Position numbers and translations under genes: made by a program
The notes under the pieces: model-generated
Databases searched by the model: none
The model's input: only the letters and a program-made list of their open reading frames with translations
Told to the model about the DNA's origin: nothing
In this document: positions 37,659 to 46,055 of the stretch, one piece after another
How the letters are laid out: the number at the start of each line of letters is the position of its first letter
Position numbering within the stretch: the first letter of the stretch is position 1
NCBI RefSeq assembly: GCF_049275935.1
Contig: NZ_CP184830.1
Location: forward strand, 4,154,001 to 4,218,000
Length of the DNA stretch: 64,000 nucleotides
Direction of reading: 5' to 3'
Origin: Endozoicomonas_A sp049275935
Lineage (GTDB): Bacteria > Pseudomonadota > Gammaproteobacteria > Pseudomonadales > Endozoicomonadaceae

Positions 37659-39281
37659 ATGTCAGCAAAGCTCAATATCGTCATGGCTCAGCTTAACCTC
37701 AAGGTGGGCGACATCGACGGCAACACCCAACAGGTGATCGAATCGGCTGAAGAAGCCCGTGATCAGCATCAGGCCGATCTGGTGGTTTTTCCTGAATTGA
37801 CACTTTGTGGGTATCCCCCTGAAGATCTGTTACTCAGGCCCAGTATGGTGTTAAGAATTGAGCAGGCCATCAGCAAGCTCAGTGTGATTAAAGGCGTTGA
37901 CCTGGTGATTGGACTGCCCGCCATGGGGGCTCATGGTTTGGAAAATCAGGCCGTGGTGTTGAGAGACGGTCAGGTGGTGGCCCGATACGCCAAACAACAT
38001 CTGCCGAATTACCAGGTTTTCGATGAAAAACGCTATTTCATGCCGGGACAGAAACCCTGTGTCTTTGAGTGTAAAGGGGTAACGCTGGCACTGACTGTCT
38101 GTGAAGATCTATGGTATCCCTCTTCAGCCCAGCAGGCTGCGGATGCCGGGGCCGAGCTGATTTTGAGTCTCAATGCGTCTCCCTTTCACAAAGATAAGCA
38201 ATCTATCCGTTACCAAACCATCCGCAGCCGTTGTCTGGAAACGGGTCTTCCTGTGCTTTATGTCAACCTGCTGGGTGGTCAGGATGAACTGGTGTTTGAC
38301 GGTGGCTCTTTTGCTATGAACGGCAATGGGCAGGTTGCTGTCAGGGCCGATTACTTTGCTGAAGGTCTCTACACAACCCGTTTCGACATAGTAGACAAGG
38401 CTTTTGACCAGGAAGACGTCGCAGAGCTGCCAGGCCTTCATGAAAGGGTTTACAAAGCTCTGGTTACAGGTGTTCGTGATTATGTGAATAAAAATGGCTT
38501 CAAAGGCGTTGTTTTAGGTTTATCTGGTGGTATTGATTCCGCTCTGACTCTGGCCATTGCCTCTGACGCCCTGGGCGCTGAGCGGGTGCAGGCGGTTATG
38601 ATGCCATTCCGTTATACCTCAAACATTAGTCTGGAAGATGCCCGTGAAGAAGCCGATATTCTGGGTGTCGATTACTCCGTCATGCCCATTGCACCGATGT
38701 TTGATGCGTTTATGGAAACGCTGAGTGCCCAGTTTGAGAATACCCAAAAGGACACTACAGAAGAAAACCTTCAGTCCCGTTGCCGGGGCGTTATGCTGAT
38801 GGCTATTTCCAACAAAAAAGGTTACATGGTCCTCACTACCGGTAACAAGAGTGAAATGGCGGTAGGCTATGCCACGCTCTATGGTGATATGTGCGGTGGT
38901 TACAATGCCCTGAAAGATGTGCCAAAAACGCTTGTTTTTGAATTGTCCGAGTACCGAAATTCTTTGGGCTATGTGATTCCGCAACGAGTGATCGATCGCC
39001 CGCCTTCCGCCGAACTGGCACCGGATCAGGTGGATGAAGACAGCCTGCCTCCCTACGATGAACTGGATCGAATCATCGAAATGTATGTGGAAGAAGATAA
39101 AAGCGCGGAAGCCATTATCGAATCCGGTTTTGACCGGGATACTGTCTATCGGGTACTGCGCCTGATTGATGTTAATGAGTTCAAACGTCGGCAGGCGGTG
39201 GTCGGGGTTCGCATTACTCCCCGTGGTTTTGGGCGAGACCGCCGATACCCGATTACCAACGGATGGCGTCCGGGCATTTGA
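37659..39281 (+). CDS. nadE: Glutamine-dependent NAD+ synthetase
   Basis: A 540-residue two-domain enzyme that makes NAD+ from deamido-NAD+, ATP and glutamine. The N-terminal nitrilase-type amidase (1-~245) releases ammonia; its triad is visible as Glu in VFPELTLCGYPPEDLL, Lys in KQHLPNYQVFDEKRYF and Cys in LTVCEDLWYP. The C-terminal synthetase domain has the PP-loop LGLSGGIDSALTLA, LTTGNKSEMAVGYATLYGDM and the C-terminal RRYPITNGWRPG. Length is normal for the proteobacterial glutamine-type enzyme. It follows fimX by 99 bases on the same strand and converges with coaE. Confidence 0.95.
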   Translation: MSAKLNIVMAQLNLKVGDIDGNTQQVIESAEEARDQHQADLVVFPELTLCGYPPEDLLLRPSMVLRIEQAISKLSVIKGVDLVIGLPAMGAHGLENQAVVLRDGQVVARYAKQHLPNYQVFDEKRYFMPGQKPCVFECKGVTLALTVCEDLWYPSSAQQAADAGAELILSLNASPFHKDKQSIRYQTIRSRCLETGLPVLYVNLLGGQDELVFDGGSFAMNGNGQVAVRADYFAEGLYTTRFDIVDKAFDQEDVAELPGLHERVYKALVTGVRDYVNKNGFKGVVLGLSGGIDSALTLAIASDALGAERVQAVMMPFRYTSNISLEDAREEADILGVDYSVMPIAPMFDAFMETLSAQFENTQKDTTEENLQSRCRGVMLMAISNKKGYMVLTTGNKSEMAVGYATLYGDMCGGYNALKDVPKTLVFELSEYRNSLGYVIPQRVIDRPPSAELAPDQVDEDSLPPYDELDRIIEMYVEEDKSAEAIIESGFDRDTVYRVLRLIDVNEFKRRQAVVGVRITPRGFGRDRRYPITNGWRPGI

Positions 39282-39315
39282 GGGTCCGGGCAAAACCAGG
39301 CTTCCCCAACAGGGC

Positions 39316-39918
39316 TCATGCGTTTGCCAAAGCCATGTAAGTCTTGTGAACCTCATCCAGCTGTTGAAACAGCTGCTCCAGAGAGCCGCTGTTATCAACT
39401 ACGTCGCTGGCTTTCTCCAGCCTCTGTTGCCGGGAGGCTTGCCTGGCCATAATGGCCCGGGTTTGTTCTTTGCCCATGCCGTCCCGACTCATGGTTCTTG
39501 AAAGCTGAATGTCTTCAGGGACATCGACAACCAGAATGCGATCGGTGAGCACATGTTGATCGGTTTCCACCAGAAGCGGTGAAACGATGATGGTGTAAGG
39601 AGACTCAGACGCTGCCAGTTCCTGAATAATTTGATGACGGATCAAAGGGTGCAGCAGCTGTTCCAGCCATACACGTTCGCTGTCGTCATTGAAAATAATA
39701 TCCCTGAGTTTTCTTCGATCCAGTGTACCTTCATCAGTAAGAATATCCTGACCATGTCGTTCTGCAATTTTTTGCAGAGCTGGCCGACCGGGTTCCACCA
39801 CTTCTCTTGAAGCCTGGTCTGCGTCCACCACGGTAATACCGAGACTGGAAAAGTAGTCGGTAACGGCTGTTTTACCACTGCCGATGCCGCCCGTTACGCC
39901 AATAACCAACTTACTCAT
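39316..39918 (-). CDS. coaE: Dephospho-CoA kinase
   Basis: A 200-residue kinase for the last step of coenzyme A synthesis. I take the ATG at 39918 (MSKLVIGVTGGIGSGKTAV), as the longer frame adds 32 residues inside pilD's 3' flank. The Walker A motif GGIGSGKT starts at residue 10, DADQASREVV binds the substrate, and LLVETDQH and RQASRQQRLEKASDVVDN are the lid and C-terminal family motifs. The pilD-coaE order, 7 bases apart, is the normal arrangement in Pseudomonas. Confidence 0.95.
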   Translation of the reverse strand: MSKLVIGVTGGIGSGKTAVTDYFSSLGITVVDADQASREVVEPGRPALQKIAERHGQDILTDEGTLDRRKLRDIIFNDDSERVWLEQLLHPLIRHQIIQELAASESPYTIIVSPLLVETDQHVLTDRILVVDVPEDIQLSRTMSRDGMGKEQTRAIMARQASRQQRLEKASDVVDNSGSLEQLFQQLDEVHKTYMALANA

Positions 39919-39925
39919 GCTCAGC

Positions 39926-40798
39926 TCACAGCCCCATAATCTGCAGATAAGATTGAACCAGTGTTTCCCCCCAAAGCAGGGCAATAAAACCGGCAGCGGC
40001 CAGATAAGGTCCAAAAGGAACAGGTTTGCTCCGTTCCTGTTTTTTGAGAATGATCAGTACCACTGAGACAATGGTTCCTACCAGTGAAGACAGCAGAATA
40101 ATCAGTGGCAGCATTTGCCAACCTATCCAGGCACCGAGCGCAGCGAGTAGTTTAAAGTCACCATAGCCCATACCTTCTTTGCCCGTCAGCAGTTTGAATA
40201 ACCAGTAAACAGACCAGAGCGAAAGATAACCGGCAGCAGCACCCAGCACTGCGTCCTGCAACGGAATAAATAATTCAAAGCTGTTGGTCAGTAAGCCCAG
40301 CCAGAGTAAGGGCAGGGTAATGCTGTCTGGCAGCAGTTGGGTGTCCAGGTCAATCATGGTCAATGCCAGCAGGGACCAGACTAAAAAGCAAAGTAAAACT
40401 GTCTGGAGAGTGGCGCCAAAGTAGATACCAACAGCAACGGTCAGCAGGGCAGAGATCATCTCAATGATCGGATAGCGGGCAGAAATAGAGGCTTTGCAGG
40501 AAGAACAACGACCTTTCAAAAACAGGTAGCTGATAACCGGAATATTTTCCCAGGCCCGAATCTTGTGACCACAGCCTGGACAGGTGGAGTCGGGCTTGAT
40601 CAGGTTATAAGGCTCCATCTCAGTGGGCACCTTGTCCGGATGAAGTGTTTCCAGACAATCCAGCTTCCACTGACGTTCCATCATCACCGGCAGGCGCAAA
40701 ATAACAACATTGAGAAAACTACCGACCAGAAGGCCGACCAGAGTCAGGGTCAGGTAGAAGTAAGTGGGCGAAGATTGCAGTAATTCTATGAGTGCCAT
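39926..40798 (-). CDS. pilD: Type IV prepilin peptidase and methyltransferase
   Basis: A 290-residue inner-membrane aspartyl protease that removes prepilin leaders and N-methylates the new N-terminus. It would process all the pilins in this window. The cytoplasmic zinc-binding part has two CxxC pairs (CPGCGHK and CSSCK) and the catalytic Asps lie in LDTQLLPD and GYGDFKLLA. About eight hydrophobic segments are present. pilC should precede it but is about 5.5 kb away (46339-47556), separated by mobile elements. The next upstream bases contain no gene. Confidence 0.95.
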   Translation of the reverse strand: MALIELLQSSPTYFYLTLTLVGLLVGSFLNVVILRLPVMMERQWKLDCLETLHPDKVPTEMEPYNLIKPDSTCPGCGHKIRAWENIPVISYLFLKGRCSSCKASISARYPIIEMISALLTVAVGIYFGATLQTVLLCFLVWSLLALTMIDLDTQLLPDSITLPLLWLGLLTNSFELFIPLQDAVLGAAAGYLSLWSVYWLFKLLTGKEGMGYGDFKLLAALGAWIGWQMLPLIILLSSLVGTIVSVVLIILKKQERSKPVPFGPYLAAAGFIALLWGETLVQSYLQIMGL

Positions 40799-41158
40799 TA
40801 GTCAATAAATCCGGTTTTCTTAGTATTAAAGTGCCACTCGTTCAGGTTCAGAGACGCATTATAATTCGATAGCAGCGACACTATGGCTCATGGCTGTTTC
40901 TGGGGTTACTCTACTTGATTTTTGGCGTCAGTGCATTCTTGGGTGCAGTCTCAATTGAGTTGTCGGGTTATCCTTTGAAAGTCTTTATGGCCTGCCAGCG
41001 ACTCAGACCATAATGACAATGTATTAAAAATACTGACAGGTGCCGGAAACTGTTACCAGCCAAGGCACCCAATATAGTCAGTGTGGATTTGTCTAGAGTT
41101 CTGCAGCAATCGCTTCAAATGCTGCCAGTCGCTCACTAATGCCTTCTTTTTAGTCAAC
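40799..41158. other. Region without an intact gene upstream of pilD
   Basis: These 360 bases hold no gene I can support. On the minus strand, next to the MITE, a short frame reads KEGISERLAAFEAIAAEL-stop (about 41149 down to 41093). This looks like the tail of a former coding sequence cut off by the MITE, but it is too short to identify. pilD has lost its usual upstream neighbour, so its promoter must lie here or in the elements. Confidence 0.4.
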
Positions 41159-41162
41159 CTAG

Positions 41163-41321
41163 CAGCCTGTCGGACTTAAGCGTCCGTAGCGAGGATTGCA
41201 AGAAATTGAGGATAAAAATCTCTGTTTCTGAGGAGAATAGCGAGCTATTTGACGAAGAAACAGAGATTTTTAGACCAATTTATTGCAACCGCAGTAGGAC
41301 AGTCTTAAGTCCGACAGGCTG
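41163..41321. repeat. 159-bp MITE, variant 1, flanked by CTAG
   Basis: The element has terminal inverted repeats CAGCCTGTCGGACTTAAG, with CTAG on both sides (41159-41162 and 41322-41325). The interior contains GAGGAGAATAGCGAGCTATTTGACGA and AGACCAATTT, also present in the two other 159-bp copies at 45799 and 60868. The termini differ from theirs, so this is a second subfamily of the same length. There is no coding capacity. Confidence 0.85.
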
Positions 41322-41366
41322 CTAGGGAACAGAGCGATTAACGGATGGTAAAAGCTTTTTCAATAA

Positions 41367-41531
41367 TAAGTACCTAACCAGTTGGTTTCGCATATTCTGG
41401 ACGGCGGCTTTTTCCACCCTTCTGCGTTCCAACTCTGGTTGCGTAGCTATGGCTACGCGCCCGTCGTTGCGCCTTGAAGGATGAAAAAATCCACTCGCCA
41501 GAATATGCGAAACCAACTGGCCAGGTACTTA
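41367..41531. repeat. 165-bp palindromic element related to the 209-bp repeat
   Basis: Ends are near-perfect inverted repeats of about 35 bases beginning TAAGTACCT..CCAGTTGG. The centre has CCAACTCTGGTTGCGTAGC followed by GCCCGTCGTTGCGCCTTG. The same CAACTCTGGT...CCCGTCGTTGCGCCTTG core, and TAAGTAC ends, occur in the 209-bp repeats at 48999 and 63612. It is non-coding and can fold into one long hairpin. Confidence 0.75.
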
Positions 41532-41645
41532 TAGCGGCTTTCCGTTCTTCAGAATAACGAGGAACGATAAACTGTCTACCGCCGACGGTTTTATTAGTAG
41601 ATTAATTAATAACCGGGACAATAATCATGACACAGCGGGTCCGCC

Positions 41646-41678
41646 TTCAACCGCACGCCTGAGGTGCGTCGGTTGGAA
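41646..41678 (+). terminator. Terminator-like hairpin next to the IS4 insertion
   Basis: TTCAACCG/CACGCC and GGTGCG/TCGGTTGGAA pair with a small bulge and are followed by GGTTTTGTT. The IS4-family element has inserted at this T-rich tract, which is duplicated at the other end of the element. Confidence 0.45.
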
Positions 41679-41687
41679 GGTTTTGTT

Positions 41688-43118
41688 CTTAGGGTAGACA
41701 TTAAGCTCAAAAAAGATTCATTTCTAGCGGCAGAACTCACCTTGAACAGCCACAATAAAGCTTCGAAAAAATTATCAGAGCTGAACAAGATGAGTACTGC
41801 AAATAGTAGACTAGTTGAAAAAAACTGCTGACGTGTTTCGACCGGTCTGAACTCCTCAACATGGCGGAACAGCTTGGTTTTACTATACGACAGCGAGATA
41901 TCAGCCCCTTGGACTTTATCCTTTCACTGATTGATGCCCTCGCTGGTGACGGAAACTGCGATACTCAAGCCGATCTCCACCGTAAATTTAATGAGTTGAC
42001 GGGGCTGAATGTCTCCTATCGTTCCTGGGCAAATCAAGCTAAAAAAGACTCGATGCCTGCTCTTGTCCTCTGGCTATGGGTGCAGTGTCTGGAAGTCTTT
42101 ACCCGCAAAGTCATGGCGTTTGATGAGGACAGTCCATTTTCAGAGTTTGAGCACATTCTGATTCATGACGGCTCATCGCAGGCTGTCTACGATGCCCTAA
42201 AGGAAACATTTCCCGGCAGGTTCTCAACGGTCAGTCCTGCTGCTGTAGAACTTCATACGACAATGGATCTTCTTACCAACAATCTGGTGCGCGTGCAGCT
42301 CACTGAAGATACCCGTTCAGAAAGAGACTGTCTGCCACCACTGCCAACCTCCATGGCTAATATCCTGATGCTGATCGATGCCGGTTATTTTGAGTTGGAA
42401 CGCTTTGCTGCCATTGATGATCGGGAGGGGTCTTTTATCTGCAAGGCACCTCAGAGTATCAACCCGACGATACTCAGCGCAGTACGAGAGGATGGCAAAA
42501 ATCTCAATCGCTACAAAGGGAAAAAACTTAAGGAGGTGTTGTCTGGCTTCCCTAAAGATCAATGCCTCGACCTGGATGTAGAATGGCCAGGATTCAAAGC
42601 CTGGCCATATCGTTTGGTTGTCCGCTGGAATGACAGGAGACTGAAATGGGTATTCGTTGTAAGCAACCTTAACCGGGTTGAGTTCACCCTGAGTGAAGTA
42701 CTTCAGGCCTATCGTCTACGATGGCAAATAGAGCTTATCTTCAAAGAGATCAAGTCCTATTCAGGGTGGCATCGTTTCAACACTAAATCAGCAACACTGG
42801 TGTTTAGCCTGATTCTGATGTCCTTCGTGGTTGTGACGTTGAAAAGGTATCTTGCCCATGCTGCGCAGGCGAACCTCTATGAAAGTGGAGCCATTGAAGA
42901 AATCTCGACGCATAAGGCGATGAAAAGTGGAACCCGGCTGTTTGGTAATGTCATTTTATCCCTTATGAATGCAGGAAAGTCTCTACTCTCACATACAAGG
43001 AAGCTGCTCAACTTCTGGGCAGATAATGCGAAACGTGAACACCCTGCACGAGATGGTTGTTCAGGGCGTACAAGATTAGGTCTTTGTGCTGTGGGTGGGG
43101 CTTAATGTCTACCTTAAG
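41688..43118 (+). mobile_element. IS4-family insertion sequence with inverted repeats and 10-bp target duplication
   Basis: The element is 1431 bp. Its ends are inverted repeats, CTTAGGGTAGACATTAAGC on the left and the complement of CTTAAGGTAGACATTAAGC on the right (18 of 19 match). They are flanked by direct 10-bp duplications AGGTTTTGTT at 41678-41687 and 43119-43128. It contains one transposase gene. The intact ends and target duplication suggest a fairly recent insertion. Confidence 0.88.
41861..43105 (+). CDS. IS4-family DDE transposase (N-terminus possibly by frameshift)
   Basis: The 414-residue frame has the IS4 C-terminal signature Y-x2-R-x3-E-x6-K in YRLRWQIELIFKEIKSYSGW, and likely earlier Asp residues in HDGSSQAVYD and LIDAGYFELE. 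Upstream, an ATG at 41790 opens MSTANSRLVEKN in another frame. At an A7 run (41818-41824) a -1 shift joins it to LLTCFDRSELLN, which leads straight into this ORF at 41861. The full protein would then be about 437 residues, as usual for the family. Either this is programmed -1 frameshifting or the element carries a disabling homopolymer mutation. The frame ends 13 bases before the right IR tip. Confidence 0.85.
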   Translation: MAEQLGFTIRQRDISPLDFILSLIDALAGDGNCDTQADLHRKFNELTGLNVSYRSWANQAKKDSMPALVLWLWVQCLEVFTRKVMAFDEDSPFSEFEHILIHDGSSQAVYDALKETFPGRFSTVSPAAVELHTTMDLLTNNLVRVQLTEDTRSERDCLPPLPTSMANILMLIDAGYFELERFAAIDDREGSFICKAPQSINPTILSAVREDGKNLNRYKGKKLKEVLSGFPKDQCLDLDVEWPGFKAWPYRLVVRWNDRRLKWVFVVSNLNRVEFTLSEVLQAYRLRWQIELIFKEIKSYSGWHRFNTKSATLVFSLILMSFVVVTLKRYLAHAAQANLYESGAIEEISTHKAMKSGTRLFGNVILSLMNAGKSLLSHTRKLLNFWADNAKREHPARDGCSGRTRLGLCAVGGA

Positions 43119-43203
43119 AGGTTTTGTTAGTTGCATCCCATCCTGTTTAAAATATCATGATGATGCCGAAAATATATGAATATTAAATGGAATTCTAAGC
43201 GTT

Positions 43204-44424
43204 ATGAAAAAATATAGATACATTTCTCTATCATTAATCCCTTTATGGCTTTCAGCTGACAGCACAATTCCAAGCGATGGTGATAATAGATTCTGGAAAA
43301 GCCCATATGAGCAAAGTATCACTGAAATAGAAAATGAGGATAAAAAGCATAATTTAAATAAATATATTTATACAGAGCTTTCTAAAGAGAGTTATTTATA
43401 TGTGAATGTTAAAAATAACCTTGAATTAGAAATCAGTAATAAAGCTGATTTTGAAGGACAATCTAAATCATATCGAGATAATTATTCTAGATATTCCAAG
43501 ACAAATTTCAACAAGCCAAATATTCTTAAAGCAGCTCTTTCTTCTGTTCCAAATGCCTCTGAAATTGATGGCAATGCAATACATGGATTGAAAAATATAG
43601 ACTTTATTCTATCGGGAGGAACCTGGAAACCCTATTCACTGGCCGTTGCAAAAAATCATTTGGCATTTTCAAAAGCAAGACGCACTAACTATAAGTTTGT
43701 ATTGTTTAGCCAGAATAGTCAGGATGATGACTCAGTAGATTTGATGAATTGGATGCAAGGTATGCAGCCTTATTGGGGGAAAATATTTTTAATTAAGAAA
43801 TTCCTGAAAGAGGGTCGGGTAAAACCTGGGAAATGGATTGCCTGGATTGATGATGATATTGTGATCAATGATTTCAAGAATGATCAAAGCCATCTTGATA
43901 AAATAATAGATTCAGTTGATGAGAAAGTTTGCATTATAACTTCTCGGGACTACTGGTACTATGAAGAGTCAGATTTCTTAGATGGTGGTCATTTACCGAA
44001 TACAGGCATTATTATGGTTAAGAATACAAGTTATTGCTCTGATATTGTAGGGCAATGGCTTAATTATGGAGATGACCCGGATTTGGGAAAAAACACTCAA
44101 GAATATACGCTCCACGAACAAGAAGCCTTAGCTAAGCTTAAAAGAAATTTCGGTCGAGGATCTTCAGTTATCAAATTTATTAGAAACAGGACTAGAGATT
44201 GGGATTTTAATACATTTAAAAGATTTAACCATTTTTACAATGGTAGCCAGGCAAATTACAATTCAGATACAGAAAATGAAAGAGCCATAGCTGCACTTAT
44301 TAATGATGCATATATTCATCACACTGGCATGGCTTCTCTTTATAGGCTTGCACTTATAGCTCACTCACTCTTTGAAATTTCAGGTAACTACCCCCGTATC
44401 CAAAATGCTGACGATGACAGCTAA
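43204..44424 (+). CDS. Secreted GT-A fold glycosyltransferase-like protein (GT34-like)
   Basis: A 406-residue protein with a short signal-like N-terminus (MKKYRYISLSLIPLWLSADS). The central part has WIAWIDDDIVIND, a DxD-type metal/nucleotide-sugar site, followed by PNTGIIMVKNT and LHEQEAL, and near the end HHTGMASLYR. This order (DDD, N-T-G-x-x-x-x-(R/K)N, E-Q, H-x-G) is that of the galactosyl/xylosyltransferase family GT34 known mostly from eukaryotes. The DNA is visibly AT-richer than its neighbours, and the gene stands alone behind an IS element, which suggests transfer. Substrate unknown. A secreted glycosyltransferase could act on host glycans or be an effector; that part is inference. 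Confidence 0.5.
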   Translation: MKKYRYISLSLIPLWLSADSTIPSDGDNRFWKSPYEQSITEIENEDKKHNLNKYIYTELSKESYLYVNVKNNLELEISNKADFEGQSKSYRDNYSRYSKTNFNKPNILKAALSSVPNASEIDGNAIHGLKNIDFILSGGTWKPYSLAVAKNHLAFSKARRTNYKFVLFSQNSQDDDSVDLMNWMQGMQPYWGKIFLIKKFLKEGRVKPGKWIAWIDDDIVINDFKNDQSHLDKIIDSVDEKVCIITSRDYWYYEESDFLDGGHLPNTGIIMVKNTSYCSDIVGQWLNYGDDPDLGKNTQEYTLHEQEALAKLKRNFGRGSSVIKFIRNRTRDWDFNTFKRFNHFYNGSQANYNSDTENERAIAALINDAYIHHTGMASLYRLALIAHSLFEISGNYPRIQNADDDS

Positions 44425-45010
44425 CTCCTCGCACAGCGGCTACGCATAGGCGAATGTCGCGACCTGCTTTACATGCGCTTTTTATCTGGCTTTTGCAAAC
44501 TGGAACGCAGTGCGTTCCAAATTGGGCAGGACCGGAAGTGCGTCTTGCACAGCCAGAGATAACGCTGGTTGTGAAGCGAAGACAGAAGGTACTACAGCCG
44601 CAGGATTGAGTCTCGATATCATGTGTTCGCTTGGGACTTCATTTTGTTGGGAATGGTGTCAGCACAGAACTGCCGAATTGGTGAGGCAGTTTCAGCCTGG
44701 CCGGGATCTGTGACCGGTGCAGAGGTACAGGATGGATTTCTCAGGAACCTGCGAGGTCCAGTATTGACCTGTGTGAATTAACCGTTGGTTCTCTTGTTGA
44801 ACAGAACCAGGCTGGCAGAAATTGGCTTCAGACCTGCCAGAGCAAAGATGAAGCAACCACAGGAGCTCGGGAACGAATCCATAAGCCACCGGGTGAAAGC
44901 AATTTTGCAGGCCGAATACCATGTGGTGAGGCAATTAATTTATTGGTTAATGATCTTCCTGTATGCCATAATGACACACATCTATTCGATAATTAACTAA
45001 TAGGTGATTT
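44425..45010. other. 586-bp region without a gene; structured-looking, origin unknown
   Basis: I find no coding sequence. A perfect hairpin TGGAACGCA/TGCGTTCCA lies near 44500-44518. The remainder (44520-44930) has many short complementary GC-rich stretches and purine-rich loops, and its composition is unlike the flanking AT-rich glycosyltransferase gene. It could be the decayed 5' ribozyme part of a group II intron whose reverse transcriptase is gone, but I could not establish conserved positions. The last 70 bases are AT-rich and probably contain the promoter of the downstream antitoxin gene. Confidence 0.35.
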
Positions 45011-45304
45011 ATGGCCTCAATTCCAGATCGTAAAGAAACACGGCTTGTAGCACGAACATCCAAGGATATTCAGGACATTATCCAACGAGCTGCTGATTAT
45101 TCCGGTGCATCTCTTTCTCAGTTTCTAATTGATTCTGCAATGGAGAAGGCTCGCACTGTGATAACACAAACTGAATCATTACAACTTTCCATGAAGGGGG
45201 CTGATGCACTATTTGAAGCCCTGGAAAATCCTCCTAAAGCAAATGGGAAATTATTGGAAGCAGCCAGGAATTATAAGGACACTGTGAATGTCACTAATCA
45301 TTGA
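45011..45304 (+). CDS. DUF1778 (TacA-like) antitoxin
   Basis: A 97-residue protein with the ribbon-helix-helix type N-terminus of DUF1778 antitoxins: RKETRLVARTSKDIQDIIQRAADYSGASLSQFLIDSAMEKA. The C-terminal part (SMKGADALFEALENPPKANGKL) would wrap and inhibit the toxin. It is followed, with a 17-base overlap, by a GNAT acetyltransferase, the standard two-gene toxin-antitoxin order. It would bind its own promoter as autoregulator. ATAGGTGATTT precedes the ATG, a weak RBS. Confidence 0.88.
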   Translation: MASIPDRKETRLVARTSKDIQDIIQRAADYSGASLSQFLIDSAMEKARTVITQTESLQLSMKGADALFEALENPPKANGKLLEAARNYKDTVNVTNH

Positions 45305-45806
45305 GGAAATCACACGCAATCATGATCGCAAGATCTTTGATTGCGGTATTGAAGAATTAAATAGATTTTTACAACAGCAGGCTCGACAAAAGAGTGTAAA
45401 ACACATTTCAAAAACCTATGTGGCTTGCCAGGAATCGTCATCAAAGACTATCACCGGTTATTACACTCTGACTGGATATTCAGTAACAGTTCCTCCGGCA
45501 CATCAATATTACCAGAAGTACCCGCATCCTCTGAGTGCCGTAAAGCTTGCAAGACTCGCCGTAGCTACCTCATATCAAGGGCAGAGATTAGGGGAAATGT
45601 TACTAATTGATGCTATTTATCGAACGGTACTTGTTGCAGACCAGATTTCAACTATCGGATTATTTGTTGATCCAATGATGGCAACCGTTGTTTCATTTTA
45701 TGAACAATATGGTTTTTGTCTAGCCTATCCAGAAGATGAAACAAAACTTGATATGTGGCTGCTCATCGAAACATGTATAGAATTAGCCAGCACGCTAGGA
45801 GCCTGA
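45288..45806 (+). CDS. GNAT-family acetyltransferase toxin (TacT/AtaT-like)
   Basis: A 172-residue toxin expected to acetylate charged tRNAs and stop translation. The N-terminus IFDCGIEELNRFLQQQARQ is typical of the DUF1778-linked GNAT toxins, KTYVACQ leads into the fold, the acetyl-CoA loop is YQGQRLGEMLL, and the catalytic Tyr is in SFYEQYGF. The last codons, CTA GGA GCC TGA, belong to the CTAG target site and terminal repeat of a MITE: the native stop has been replaced. The natural C-terminus is therefore lost, but the fold appears complete. Confidence 0.85.
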   Translation: MSLIIEEITRNHDRKIFDCGIEELNRFLQQQARQKSVKHISKTYVACQESSSKTITGYYTLTGYSVTVPPAHQYYQKYPHPLSAVKLARLAVATSYQGQRLGEMLLIDAIYRTVLVADQISTIGLFVDPMMATVVSFYEQYGFCLAYPEDETKLDMWLLIETCIELASTLGA

Positions 45807-45957
45807 CCGAGAATAGTCTGCCCTACTGCGGCGGCAGCAAATTGGTCTGAAAATCCGCTTTTGTTCGTCAAATAGCTCGCTATTCTCCTCACTAAACCGA
45901 ATTTTCATCCTCAATTTTCTGCCGTCCTCGCTACGGGCGCTATTCTCGGTCAGGCTC
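45799..45957. repeat. 159-bp MITE, variant 2, flanked by CTAG
   Basis: The terminal inverted repeats are GAGCCTGACCGAGAATAG, the same as those of the IS1182-family element at 61031-62736. CTAG lies on both sides (45795-45798 and 45958-45961). In reverse orientation it is almost identical to the copy at 60868-61026. It supplies the stop codon of the upstream GNAT toxin. Confidence 0.88.
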
Positions 45958-46055
45958 CTAGCAAAAACGCCGTAACACCTCGCCCAATCATGTCACCCGA
46001 GTCATTTGAAGCCCAATTGGACAGAATTCCGGCCTCGTGTGCTGCTGACCGTTTC

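Noticed and set aside
41163..41531. CRISPR array suggested by clustered repeats near 41160-41530
   Set aside because: The repeats are inverted termini of two separate mobile elements, not regularly spaced direct repeats, and no cas genes are present.
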